Part shown: positions 18,668 through 28,222 of the stretch, piece by piece
How the letters are laid out: the number at the start of each line of letters is the position of its first letter
Numbering within the stretch: the first letter of the stretch is position 1
Origin: Salegentibacter mishustinae
GTDB lineage: Bacteria; Bacteroidota; Bacteroidia; Flavobacteriales; Flavobacteriaceae
Length of the DNA stretch: 64,000 nucleotides
Assembly: GCF_002900095.1 (NCBI RefSeq)
Contig: NZ_LLKN01000002.1
Coordinates: forward strand, 2,356,001 to 2,420,000
Direction: 5' to 3'
Program-made: the position numbers and the translations under genes
Notes under the pieces: generated by a model
Databases searched by the model: none
What the model saw: the letters and a program-made list of their open reading frames with translations, nothing else
Told to the model about the DNA's origin: nothing

Positions 18668-19627
18668 ATGGCTCGTATTTTTTGGTTACAAATAGCATTA
18701 ATGTTGGGAATTTCCAACACGGCCAGCGCCCAGGTGGTTTCGCATTATCCTGCCGAGCTGCCTACTTTTCAATATGGATTTTCCGCAAAACTAAATTTTG
18801 AAGTACAGCGATTTTCGAATTTTAGGTTGAGCCTGGTGGCTGGCGCCGGAAAAAGATTCAATGAAATAGAATTTTTACAACCCACCATTCATACAGAAGT
18901 TCAACTTTACCGGGGCGGAATGGGGAGCTCGCTTTCAGTATTTCAACAGCGAAAATTAAATATCGATTACATAGTATCGTTTCTAATGATTGGCGGGATT
19001 AAAAGCAGAACAGCTATAGATTTGGAAAAACGCTTCAACCCCATTAATTTTTTCAACGATAATTCGGCTACTCCCCTGCAAAATCCGTTTTATAACTCAA
19101 TCTCTTTAGGCACCAACTATATCTTTTTTTCAGATTCTTTCAAAAAGGCTCAGTACATAGGTTTTTTGAATCTCAATATTCAGCGAACCTACCAGTTTAG
19201 CTATTATAACGACGGTACACCTTTCCATTTTATAGGGCTTGGGGATGGCTATGACCGTTATTTTACCGGCGGTGGATTCTTTGCCTATTATGGTGAACTT
19301 TTAGACGATATTAACCTCATCGAATTCTCTTTTAATAAGTTCACTGGCTACCAGCAAGATGCTTTCGAGCTGGCCAATCACTTGCAAATCGATTTTCTGC
19401 CTTATAAAGATTATAGAAATTATTATTACAACCAGAGCAGATTTAGGTTAAAAATTGGCAGTAATAAACACGGTTTTTCTGCTATGTTTTCGGGTTATGA
19501 TATACAAACCAGGGACGGGCAGGATCTTATCCATTACCTAATTCATTCCGCCTACCATCCCAATCCTGACCGTAATTGGAGACCGGCCATTGGCATTAGT
19601 TATAATTATATCAACGAGCAGTTTTAA
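18668..19627 (+). CDS. Exported all-beta protein of unknown function, barrel-like
   Basis: A 319-residue protein with a signal peptide ending around ASAQ (residues ~1-22). The rest is rich in alternating hydrophobic/polar stretches, aromatic residues and glycine (LSLVAGAGKRF, GFSAMFSGYDI), and ends in an aromatic residue (EQF), suggesting a small outer membrane barrel. I do not recognise a named family. It sits between patatin and a lipoprotein whose start codon overlaps its stop by one base (TAATG), so these two are translationally coupled. Confidence 0.75.
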   Translation: MARIFWLQIALMLGISNTASAQVVSHYPAELPTFQYGFSAKLNFEVQRFSNFRLSLVAGAGKRFNEIEFLQPTIHTEVQLYRGGMGSSLSVFQQRKLNIDYIVSFLMIGGIKSRTAIDLEKRFNPINFFNDNSATPLQNPFYNSISLGTNYIFFSDSFKKAQYIGFLNLNIQRTYQFSYYNDGTPFHFIGLGDGYDRYFTGGGFFAYYGELLDDINLIEFSFNKFTGYQQDAFELANHLQIDFLPYKDYRNYYYNQSRFRLKIGSNKHGFSAMFSGYDIQTRDGQDLIHYLIHSAYHPNPDRNWRPAIGISYNYINEQF

Positions 19628-20475
19628 TGAAAAAAGTCTTATCATATATAGCGATTTTGATGTTCTTTCCCAGTTGTGGTTTATTCAACCTGCGCTGTAA
19701 TTGGTTCGACCTGTGCTACCGGGTAAAAAATGAACAGGATGCAAGTTTCCCCAACAATATAAAAAGCAGTTTTGATCTTAGTCATTACGATATTTATGTT
19801 TTTAACCTGTGTGAATCTTATACGAATGAGGATCCTGATGGCAACTATGAACTCCTGCAATACCCGGTTTTTGAAAATTGCAGGGTAAATACTTCAGAAA
19901 AGATTATTGAACAAAATATCCTTTTACTTCCCAGGCAACTGGAGAATGATACCGTACTCTATATTACTTCATTTTCGCATAAAAACTTATATAAAGACAA
20001 GGGCGTTTTTAATTGTTCAGAATTTAAGGATACTTTTTTTGTAGAGGATACCGATTTTATTTTCATCGGAAAAAAGACTAAAGATCATACGTTGGAATTC
20101 AAAGACAAATCTGGCAAAATTGCAAGATGGTATTATCAAAAAGATGCGAATTCCCTGAAAGTAAACCAGGTTAGTTTACCAATATCACCTTCAAATCCAG
20201 AATCACCAATTAGATTGAGTTCCGCCTTTTCTGCCCAAATGATCTTTTATAAAGAAGATTTCCATTTAGAATATGGAAAGGCTGCTTACCCAGAATGTTT
20301 TACGGATATAAAAAGACCAAAACCATTCAAAAAAGTCAAAAATTTCAAGGGAAAGATCGACAAAATTTACCTGACCGATAAACACCTCTTTTTTATGTCT
20401 AAAATGAATGGTTTTAAAGAATACTATCAATTTAAAGATAAAAGAATACGGTTTGATCGTTCCGGCCAAAACTAA
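19627..20475 (+). CDS. Lipoprotein of unknown function
   Basis: A 282-residue exported protein with the lipobox MFFPSC (Cys17) and three more Cys soon after (RCNWFDLC region plus the lipid Cys), which could form a disulfide. The remainder is polar with beta-type alternation (FKDKSGKIARWYY, DKHLFFMSKMNGF). No family recognised. Its start overlaps the stop of the barrel-like protein, so the two probably form a cell-envelope pair. Confidence 0.75.
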   Translation: MKKVLSYIAILMFFPSCGLFNLRCNWFDLCYRVKNEQDASFPNNIKSSFDLSHYDIYVFNLCESYTNEDPDGNYELLQYPVFENCRVNTSEKIIEQNILLLPRQLENDTVLYITSFSHKNLYKDKGVFNCSEFKDTFFVEDTDFIFIGKKTKDHTLEFKDKSGKIARWYYQKDANSLKVNQVSLPISPSNPESPIRLSSAFSAQMIFYKEDFHLEYGKAAYPECFTDIKRPKPFKKVKNFKGKIDKIYLTDKHLFFMSKMNGFKEYYQFKDKRIRFDRSGQN

Positions 20476-20519
20476 AGAATGTATCTAAACACTTAAATCA
20501 ACTTCAAAAAACTATTATT

Positions 20520-22037
20520 ATGAAATCACATTTTTTTGTTGACATCCACTGCCACCCTTCCATGAAACCTTACGCGAGATCTTTTGCACACACTCCTGGC
20601 CTACAATCCAGGAACCCGCGGCATAAACATTCTATGTGGTTTCACGATGCGCCTTCACTTTTCGATAAATTAAAGAATTACATCGCTACCCTTACCAACT
20701 TCGTACAAAGTGACGGTACCAGTTTAAAACGAGGACGGGTAGCTGTGGTTTGTCTCTCTTTTTATCCTCAAGAAAAACCCTTTTTCGTGAACAAACTGGG
20801 GAAAGGAATTGTTTCAGATGTACTCAGCAAACTTGCTACGGAATTTGGGCAGGAAAGGATAGATCATATTCAGGATTTAAAAAGCTATTGGGAAGATCTT
20901 CGACTTGAAATGAAATTCCTAAAACAGGAAAGTGGCCATGAAGTTACTATCGATGGTGAGAAAGTAAGCTATTCGATCACCAATAGCTACGCTGAAATTG
21001 AAATGGCCGAAAGAAATGAGGAACTGGGAGAAACCAGAATCATCTTTGTTCCAACCATTGAAGGAGCACATGTTTTTGACCAGGTAATGAATCCTAACGA
21101 AGCCTGGAATAAATATCCCGATGGGGTGAGCAAAAAAGAACTGAAAAGGCTTATTAAAAGAGTAAAAGAATTGCGTAGGGAAGAAAATGGCTTAATACGA
21201 CCTGTATTTATAACAATCGCCCACCACTTCTGGAACGGCCTCTGTGGACACTCCCGAAGTTTGGGAGGTTTGGTAAAGTGCGTAATAGATCAACAAAACG
21301 CTTTAGGGGAAGGACTTACTGAAGCCGGAAAACTTGCCATTACCGCCATGCTGGAAAAAGAAAATGACCAAGATGGGAATCCCGTACCACCTATATATGT
21401 GGACATAAAACATATGAGCCGCAAATCACGTTTAGAATACTTTAATTTGCTAGAAGATTTTGAAGGGCAAAACATTCCTATTCTGGTAAGTCATGGTGGA
21501 GTTACCGGTCTTTCCGAGCCCGGCGGCATCAATCAAACACCGGCAGCACAACAGGGCCTGTTTATGACCGATGATATTAATTTTTACGATGATGAAATTG
21601 TAAAAATCGGGCTTTCAAATGGGCTATTCGGCATTCAACTGGATGAGCGGAGAATCGCTTCTAAACTGGTTTTGCGAGAAGCTCGTGGAAATATAAAAAG
21701 ACGTGATATTCTTTATGGCTGGTCTAAATTAGTATGGTACCAGATTAGGCATATCGCCGAAGTTTTAGACTTAAACGGCCAATACGCCTGGGGTATCCAG
21801 GCTTTAGGCACCGATTTCGACGGGATAATTGATCCTATTAATGGTTACTGGACTTCACAGGAATTAAACAAGCTTGACGATTACCTGCTTATGCACGTCT
21901 ACAATTATATTAAAGAAGTGAAAGAACCTTGTCCGCTCCTACAGGCCAGAAACAAATCTGTTTCCCCTGAACATATTGTAGAACGCGTAATGACCAGCAA
22001 TGCCCTGAATGTTTTATCGAAGATGATGGGTAGTTAA
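20520..22037 (+). CDS. Divergent M19-type (membrane dipeptidase-like) metallohydrolase
   Basis: A 505-residue TIM-barrel metal hydrolase resembling peptidase family M19. Putative metal ligands in order: HCH at residues 10-12, E181 in IEGAH, H245/H246, H325 in SHGG and D432 in GTDFDG. Classical M19 enzymes have HND (H-x-D) where this has H-x-H, and the protein is longer than the usual 320-420, with a large inserted helical segment (~100-180). There is no signal peptide, so it would be cytoplasmic. It is the last gene of the patatin cluster, 44 bp after the lipoprotein. Substrate could be a dipeptide, an amide or a lactone. Confidence 0.75.
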   Translation: MKSHFFVDIHCHPSMKPYARSFAHTPGLQSRNPRHKHSMWFHDAPSLFDKLKNYIATLTNFVQSDGTSLKRGRVAVVCLSFYPQEKPFFVNKLGKGIVSDVLSKLATEFGQERIDHIQDLKSYWEDLRLEMKFLKQESGHEVTIDGEKVSYSITNSYAEIEMAERNEELGETRIIFVPTIEGAHVFDQVMNPNEAWNKYPDGVSKKELKRLIKRVKELRREENGLIRPVFITIAHHFWNGLCGHSRSLGGLVKCVIDQQNALGEGLTEAGKLAITAMLEKENDQDGNPVPPIYVDIKHMSRKSRLEYFNLLEDFEGQNIPILVSHGGVTGLSEPGGINQTPAAQQGLFMTDDINFYDDEIVKIGLSNGLFGIQLDERRIASKLVLREARGNIKRRDILYGWSKLVWYQIRHIAEVLDLNGQYAWGIQALGTDFDGIIDPINGYWTSQELNKLDDYLLMHVYNYIKEVKEPCPLLQARNKSVSPEHIVERVMTSNALNVLSKMMGS

Positions 22038-22111
22038 CAGAATATTTTTCATCAAACTCTACTATATATCATTCAATAATATTGAGCAAAGACAAAATGA
22101 TTTAAAGTTAT

Positions 22112-25100
22112 TTATGCTTTTGTTACTTCTGCTTTTCGCTTTACGATTCGGCCTTCCTTAATTAGCAGGCTAACATCTTCTAAAACAAGGTAAAGGCAGG
22201 GAACAATTACCAGGATAATTGAGGTTGCAAAAACGATCCCAAAGCCTAGTGAAATAGCCATAGGAATGAGGTATTCTGCCTGGCTGGACGTTTCCAGTAT
22301 AATTGGGGTAAGCCCTCCAAATGTAGTTAATGTAGTAAGCATAATCGGCCGGAAACGCCTTAATCCGGCTTCATGAATAGCTTCATAAACAGATGAGGTT
22401 TCTCGTTGTTTATTAGCATAATCGATCATGATCAAAGAATCATTTACCACCACTCCAGATAGAGCTATAACGCCCATTAAACTAACCACCGAAAGATCAT
22501 ACCCCAGTAGAATATGTCCTATTACGGCTCCAACAATCCCAAATGGAATTGCAGAAAGTACAATAATAGGTTGTGAATAACTGCTAAAGGCAATAGCTAA
22601 AAGCGCGTAAATGATTAGCATGGCCATAGAAAAACCACTCCAAAGAGAGTTGGTAGATTCACGCATATCTGCCTGGCTACCTTCAAAGCTCCAGGTAAGC
22701 CCGGGATAATCCGCCCTAAGCTGCGGTAAAACTTCATTCTGAACCGAAGCTAAAACCTGGGTCACCGCATTAGCTGGTTCTACGTCCATTCCTACATTTA
22801 CCACTCTACGGCCATCACGCCTATTTATGCTGGTGAATGCTTCTCGCTGCTCCACTTCTACCACATCCAGCAGCGGAACTTCTACGCCGTTGGGAGTACG
22901 AACAAGAAAGCTTTCCAGATTATCAATATCCCTTCTTTCTTCCAAAGGAAGTTTTACGCGTACTTCAATTTCGTTAGTACTTCTAAGCTGCCGCATAGCA
23001 AGAGCTCCAAAAAAGGCATCCCGAACCTGCCTGCCTACTTCGTTAGACGTTAAGCCAAGATTTCTCCCTTCTGGCAAAAGTTTGAAATCGTACTGTATTT
23101 TTCCTTTATCATAATTATCGTTGAGGTCTCGGGTATTTTCGAAAGCTTCCATTTGTTCCAGAAAAGTCTTACTTGCTTTCTCCAATACATTAATATCGGC
23201 GTGACTAAGATCTACGCTAATATCCTGTTGGTAACCTCCGGGGCCACGTTCAGCTTCAAAAGTGATCTGGTCTACTCCTGCTATATCCCCAATATTATCC
23301 CGCCATAGCGCAATAAGCTCACGTGCAGACATATCCCTTTCATCGGGAGGAAGCATTACAATTTCCACATCAATAAAATTCTGTCCTCGTACGTTGGTTT
23401 TCACCCCTTCTGCTACTTCGTAAAGGTTATGTTCCTCAAACATCCTACGAGTAGATTCGGTTATTTCTTCGGCTACCCGGGCAGCCTGTTCGGGAGTGGT
23501 ACTTACCGGTAGTCTTACCCCTGCTTCTATCTCATCGGCTGCCACCTCGGGCATCATAATCATTCCCATATGATCGCTATAACCATAGCCTCCAACGATT
23601 AAAAGGAGCGCTATTGCCGCACTTAAAGTGATATAACGATATTTGAGACAAAGGTCCAGTAAGGGTCGGTAATATTTATCGATAATCCGTTCATAACCTT
23701 TAGCAAAAGATTCCTGTAATTTTTCTAGCCTGGCGGTCCATCCCTTTGTTTTCTTCTCTTTAAGATGACCAAGGTGTGAGGGAAGGATAAATAGGGCTTC
23801 TAGAAGTGAAACAGCTAAAATAACGATCACCACGGCCGGTAGGGGCCACCAGAATTTTCCTGTTTCCCCTGGCATAAAAAGCAGGGGCACAAAAGCAATA
23901 ATTGTGGTGAGAATACTAAAGATAACCGGTTTGGAAACATCTTTGGTTCCCGCAATGGCCGCATCTATCGCACTTAATCCTTTTTGCCTGTATTCGTGAA
24001 TGTTTTCTCCTACCACAATAGCATCATCTACCACAATACCCAAAACCACCAGGAAACCAAACATGGAGATCATATTAATACTAAGCCCAAAAAGCGGGAG
24101 AAATATAATCCCACCAATAAAAGAAATAGCCATCCCCATCATCACCCAAAATGCCAGGCGATATTCAAGAAACAATGCAAGGATTACCAGGACGATCACT
24201 ATAGCCATAATTCCGTTTTCGGTAAGCAGGGATAACCTCTCACGGTAATCTTCAGCACTATTACTGTCTATACGGAATTGAACTCCGGGAGGTAGCTGAA
24301 AATCTTCCATGATCTCAAGAACAGTTTCTTCAATATCCAGTGGAGATTGATCCCCAATGCGGTAAATACTAAGATCTACAGAAGGGCTTTGATTGAATTG
24401 CCCGTGGAACCCGGTCTCTTCGAAACCATCTGTAATGGTAGCAATATCCTGCAGGCTAACTCGTGCGCCCGAAGGTGAAGAAACTATGGTAATATTTCCA
24501 AATTCTTTTGCCCATTGTTTGCGTTCCTTCATTCGCAGTAAAATTTCACCCGAATGCGTTTCTACTGCGCCCGCCGGAACATCTTCACTGGATTGGGCTA
24601 CAATATTAGCCACCTGCCCCAGCGTTAGGTTATATTGTCTAAGATTGTGCCTTGGAATTTCAATATGCGTCACATAATCTGGTACATTCCCTATCTCTAC
24701 CTGTGTAATCTGCGGATCGCCGAGTAGACGATTCCGAAGTCTTTCTGCTAAGATCCGTAGCGTCCAGATGTCGCTTTCACCGTAAATAGCTATTTCCATA
24801 ACATCCCGTTGGCGAGCCTGGAGGTTTACCTGTGGGCGCTCAATATCATCGGGGAAGGTTTGGATACGCCTTACTCCCTGGTCTATATCCTGAAAAGCCT
24901 GCATCCTATCTGTACCGGCAACCAATTCAATAAGTATGTTTCCTGAACCTTCATTAGCGGTAGAAGTGATCTCTTTTATTCCCTGAATGCCACGAATAGC
25001 TTCCTCTACCGGAAGTAAAATTCCCTGTTCCACTTCGGCAGGAGCGGCTCCCGGATAAACCACATTTACTTCTACATAATCCAGCTGAAACTGGGGAAAT

Positions 25101-25240
25101 ACTTCCTTCTGAATATTAAACATGGTCCAGATCCCACCACCTATTAAAATGATCATTAACAGGTTTGCAGCGATAGAGTTTCTGGCCATAAAGGCTATAG
25201 CTCCTTCCTTCCGTACTTTTTTATCCTCCGGCTTCTCCAT
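22112..25240 (-). CDS. RND efflux pump, AcrB-type inner membrane transporter
   Basis: Proton-driven exporter of the hydrophobe/amphiphile RND family. The 1042 residues have the two-fold repeat of helices and periplasmic loops. TM4 carries the proton-relay pair in [14 protein letters not shown]. It is the last gene of a three-gene minus-strand operon with outer membrane factor then adaptor; the adaptor ends 5 bp before it. No local TetR- or MarR-type regulator is present. Substrates unknown; drugs, bile-like compounds or metabolites are possible. Confidence 0.95.
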   Translation of the reverse strand: MEKPEDKKVRKEGAIAFMARNSIAANLLMIILIGGGIWTMFNIQKEVFPQFQLDYVEVNVVYPGAAPAEVEQGILLPVEEAIRGIQGIKEITSTANEGSGNILIELVAGTDRMQAFQDIDQGVRRIQTFPDDIERPQVNLQARQRDVMEIAIYGESDIWTLRILAERLRNRLLGDPQITQVEIGNVPDYVTHIEIPRHNLRQYNLTLGQVANIVAQSSEDVPAGAVETHSGEILLRMKERKQWAKEFGNITIVSSPSGARVSLQDIATITDGFEETGFHGQFNQSPSVDLSIYRIGDQSPLDIEETVLEIMEDFQLPPGVQFRIDSNSAEDYRERLSLLTENGIMAIVIVLVILALFLEYRLAFWVMMGMAISFIGGIIFLPLFGLSINMISMFGFLVVLGIVVDDAIVVGENIHEYRQKGLSAIDAAIAGTKDVSKPVIFSILTTIIAFVPLLFMPGETGKFWWPLPAVVIVILAVSLLEALFILPSHLGHLKEKKTKGWTARLEKLQESFAKGYERIIDKYYRPLLDLCLKYRYITLSAAIALLLIVGGYGYSDHMGMIMMPEVAADEIEAGVRLPVSTTPEQAARVAEEITESTRRMFEEHNLYEVAEGVKTNVRGQNFIDVEIVMLPPDERDMSARELIALWRDNIGDIAGVDQITFEAERGPGGYQQDISVDLSHADINVLEKASKTFLEQMEAFENTRDLNDNYDKGKIQYDFKLLPEGRNLGLTSNEVGRQVRDAFFGALAMRQLRSTNEIEVRVKLPLEERRDIDNLESFLVRTPNGVEVPLLDVVEVEQREAFTSINRRDGRRVVNVGMDVEPANAVTQVLASVQNEVLPQLRADYPGLTWSFEGSQADMRESTNSLWSGFSMAMLIIYALLAIAFSSYSQPIIVLSAIPFGIVGAVIGHILLGYDLSVVSLMGVIALSGVVVNDSLIMIDYANKQRETSSVYEAIHEAGLRRFRPIMLTTLTTFGGLTPIILETSSQAEYLIPMAISLGFGIVFATSIILVIVPCLYLVLEDVSLLIKEGRIVKRKAEVTKA

Positions 25241-25245
25241 GGCTA

Positions 25246-26457
25246 TTATTCGTCTATATTTTGTTGCTGGGTATCATTGTTTTTAGAAGACGTTTCTGGT
25301 GCTTTTGTTCTCAGTTTAGCTCCTTCAGAAACCACACTTAGATTGGTAGTAATTATATTTTCTCCCTGTTCAAGTCCCTTACTAATGTATGCGTATTTAG
25401 CATCTGTTAGAATAATCTCCACTTCCCTGATAGACAATTCCCCGTCCTCATTTACCCAAACTGTCTGGTTAGTTCTTAGGTAATCACGATTCAACCGCAC
25501 CACGTTCTCGATTTCCCGAGCCTGTACTTCTGCCTCAACAAAACCTCCTATTATAAGTTCTCGTTGAATATTGGTAGTATCTTCTCGCGCCAGCGGATCA
25601 TTTACTCTTACAAGCACACGCGCAAGTCTTGTTTGGTCATCTAATGCTCCTACTTGTTTATCCAGATAACCTATTCGATAGATATCTTTTGGCCAACCAG
25701 AATTTCTAATCTGTACTGTAGATCCTTTCTCTTCACCAGACTTTGGAAAAGATAACCATTGGAGTTTATCTACAGGAACTGTAAGGTTAACCCAATATTG
25801 TTCGCTACCCACTAACCGACCCAGCTGGTCGCCGGGGGTGACTTGTGATCCTACGGTCACATTCTGACTTAAAATGTGGGCATCAAAAGGCGCTCTTATT
25901 GTGGTTCGTGATAATTCCAGTTCAGCCTGTGCTACCGCCGCTTCAGCAGCCTTTACCCGGGCTTTTATGGCATCTAATTGTGGTTGGCGAAGTACAAGGG
26001 AACGTTGATTTGCTGAAAGAGAGTCTACACCGGCTAATTCCAGGTCCTGTTCTGCCACTTCCTGTCGTCCCATTTCCATATTTAGATCGGTTTTAGCCTG
26101 TAAAAGATCGCTTTTTCGTAACTCCAGGGTATTTCTAAAATCTGAAGGATCAATCTGCAATAATACAGCCCCTTTTTTAACAAAACCACCTGGAATAAAT
26201 TCCGGAGACCTGCAAATTACCTGGCCACTCACCTGCGGACTCAGCATCACATCCTCAACCGGTTGAACCGTACCGGTAGCTTCAATAACAGGCTTAAAAT
26301 CTCCCTGTTCAGCTTTTACAACATCTATGAGCATAGCTGTTTTTTTCGTAGCACCTTCAGAACTTGCCGTAGGTTCGGTAGAAAAAATAAAATAAGTAAC
26401 GATAACTGCGAGAAGCAGGATACCGAAACAGATAATCAATATTTTTTTTGTGCTCAT
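25246..26457 (-). CDS. RND efflux periplasmic adaptor (membrane fusion protein)
   Basis: Links the RND pump to the outer membrane factor. An N-terminal anchor helix (~5-26) is followed by a lipoyl-like half-motif ([17 protein letters not shown]), an alpha-hairpin (~115-190), the second lipoyl half ([17 protein letters not shown]) and a beta-barrel domain. The length of 403 is typical. The Q/N-rich tail is polar. It lies 18 bp after the outer membrane factor gene and 5 bp before the pump gene. Confidence 0.95.
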   Translation of the reverse strand: MSTKKILIICFGILLLAVIVTYFIFSTEPTASSEGATKKTAMLIDVVKAEQGDFKPVIEATGTVQPVEDVMLSPQVSGQVICRSPEFIPGGFVKKGAVLLQIDPSDFRNTLELRKSDLLQAKTDLNMEMGRQEVAEQDLELAGVDSLSANQRSLVLRQPQLDAIKARVKAAEAAVAQAELELSRTTIRAPFDAHILSQNVTVGSQVTPGDQLGRLVGSEQYWVNLTVPVDKLQWLSFPKSGEEKGSTVQIRNSGWPKDIYRIGYLDKQVGALDDQTRLARVLVRVNDPLAREDTTNIQRELIIGGFVEAEVQAREIENVVRLNRDYLRTNQTVWVNEDGELSIREVEIILTDAKYAYISKGLEQGENIITTNLSVVSEGAKLRTKAPETSSKNNDTQQQNIDE

Positions 26458-26475
26458 ATTTGCCTTTCTCTTTAT

Positions 26476-27861
26476 TTAAAATTCTTCGGAATCTGTTCGT
26501 TCTGTTTCAAATCCACCGGCAAGGGTGCGGTATAAAGTGATTCTATGCTCCAGGAGCGTTTGCCGGGCCTCCAGAATATCTCTTTGTAACTGCTGCTCCT
26601 GGTCTAGCGAAAGGAGTACGTCCAGATATTCGCTAAGGCCGTTTAGAAATTCTATTCTTAATTGTTTATTCGTTTTTTGGGCCAAATCCAGCCTGCGTTT
26701 CAGAACCTCAATTCTTTCTTTCTGTTTTTGTTCCTGGATAAGTGCATCTTCTACTTCTCTAAATGAATTCAGCACCGTTTGCCCGTATAAAAAGAGTTGT
26801 TGATTTTTTAAAGCCTCGGTACGATCAACTTCTGCCCTATTGCGACCGCCGTATAATAAAGGAGCTACAAGATTTCCGGCCAGGGTATATGCCCAGTCCT
26901 GGAAGAGGTTGCCATAATTATTAGATCTGGATTGGGCGATTATATCAAATGAGATACGAGGATATTTATTTCTTATGGCCACGGCCATTTCCCGGTCTGC
27001 CGCCAGGACCTGGTTGTACGCCTGCTTAACATCTGGACGCCGCCTAATAAGCTCCAGCGGAAGTCCGGTCTCGGGAAGAGGAGGTAATTCTGGTAGGTTG
27101 CTTTCCGCACTAATAGATAAATTTTGCGGAGGACGTCCCAGCAGCACCGCCAATTGATTTTTTTGAAGTCGCAATTGGGTTTCAAAGAAAATCTTTTGAT
27201 CTCGTGTACTCTCCAATAACTGCTGCTGGCGCAAAATGTCTACTGCTCGAATTTGTCCGCTTGTAAATCTTGCGCGAATAAGTCTTATAATTTCTTCATT
27301 GGTTTCAATTTGGCGGTTGGTTAAACCCAGTTGCTTTTTAAGGGTTAATAGCTGAAACCAGGTGGCACTTATTTCTGCTGAAAGAGTCATAGCTGCAGCC
27401 TGATAGTCATAGAAAGAGGCTTCTGCTCTAAATTCTTCGGCTTCTATGCCGGCACGTATTCTTCCCCATAAATCTACTTCATAAGCGGCGGCAAGCCCTG
27501 CCTGAAAGTTTTCTCCACCCGCAAAATCAGGTTCAGGACGGCTTACGGCACTTCTGGCAACCAGTTCAATATCTGGCCACAAAGAAGATTTTTCCCGCCG
27601 TAAAATGGCCTGTGCTGCCATAAATTGTTCCCAGGTGGCGGCAAGGTTGAGATTTTCTGTAAGAGCACTATCAATTAAATTATTTAGTTCAGGATCGTTA
27701 AATGAAGTCCACCATTTTTCGGGGATGGCTTCAGTCCCGGTAAAGGAAAAATCTTCAACTTGCTCAATAGGTGCTTCTACATTTTGGAGCTTTGGAGCGC
27801 AGCTAAATACACAAAAGCCTACCACGGCCAGCCATAAAAGGAATGGTGACCGAAAAGCCAA
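26476..27861 (-). CDS. TolC-like outer membrane efflux lipoprotein (NodT/OprM type)
   Basis: Outer membrane channel of the tripartite pump. A signal peptide with lipobox CVFSC (Cys21) fits the NodT/OprM subgroup, which are lipoproteins. Two OEP repeats are seen: the first with NLAATWEQFMAAQA, the second with RRPDVKQAYNQVLAADREM. The length of 461 is normal. First gene of the efflux operon. Confidence 0.95.
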   Translation of the reverse strand: MAFRSPFLLWLAVVGFCVFSCAPKLQNVEAPIEQVEDFSFTGTEAIPEKWWTSFNDPELNNLIDSALTENLNLAATWEQFMAAQAILRREKSSLWPDIELVARSAVSRPEPDFAGGENFQAGLAAAYEVDLWGRIRAGIEAEEFRAEASFYDYQAAAMTLSAEISATWFQLLTLKKQLGLTNRQIETNEEIIRLIRARFTSGQIRAVDILRQQQLLESTRDQKIFFETQLRLQKNQLAVLLGRPPQNLSISAESNLPELPPLPETGLPLELIRRRPDVKQAYNQVLAADREMAVAIRNKYPRISFDIIAQSRSNNYGNLFQDWAYTLAGNLVAPLLYGGRNRAEVDRTEALKNQQLFLYGQTVLNSFREVEDALIQEQKQKERIEVLKRRLDLAQKTNKQLRIEFLNGLSEYLDVLLSLDQEQQLQRDILEARQTLLEHRITLYRTLAGGFETERTDSEEF

Positions 27862-28222
27862 TAAACCGGCTTTAGCTTTAATTAATAATTGAGTTAAAAT
27901 AATACCTACTTCAATAGAAGCAGTTGCTATTGTGACAGATAGGATGTCGCTTTAGTTTCTTCTGCTCCAGGTTCGTAATTCTTTAAACACAGCTTCTTCT
28001 AAGTTACTATTTTTTTGGAAGTTAGCAACCAGGGCTTTATTTCAAAGAAAAATTATGTTTTGTAAGTATCAAAAAACAACTCATTATTCGAAACCTAATA
28101 ACCAAGGCTTTAGCACTATTTTATAAAGAATTTTTAAAAGTAATGAGATAGGTTGCTATATGGTATAAAACAAAAACGGAGCCTGTAAAAGCTCCGTTCT
28201 CATTATTAAATCAATTAAAAAT
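27862..28222. other. 361-bp gap before the efflux operon
   Basis: Contains the promoter region of the efflux operon and, at its far end, the terminator of the TonB receptor gene (28171-28198). I see no regulator gene, small ORF with a clear start, or operator palindrome in the remainder. Confidence 0.4.
28171..28198 (-). terminator. Intrinsic terminator of the TonB receptor gene
   Basis: In the minus-strand transcript AACGGAGC pairs with GCTCCGTT around an 8-nt loop and is followed by a T-run, 25 bp past the receptor stop codon. Confidence 0.85.

Noticed and set aside
18668-19627. Exported all-beta protein as a polymorphic toxin
   Set aside because: It lacks a toxin delivery domain and an immunity gene; an envelope barrel role fits the signal peptide and aromatic C-terminus better.
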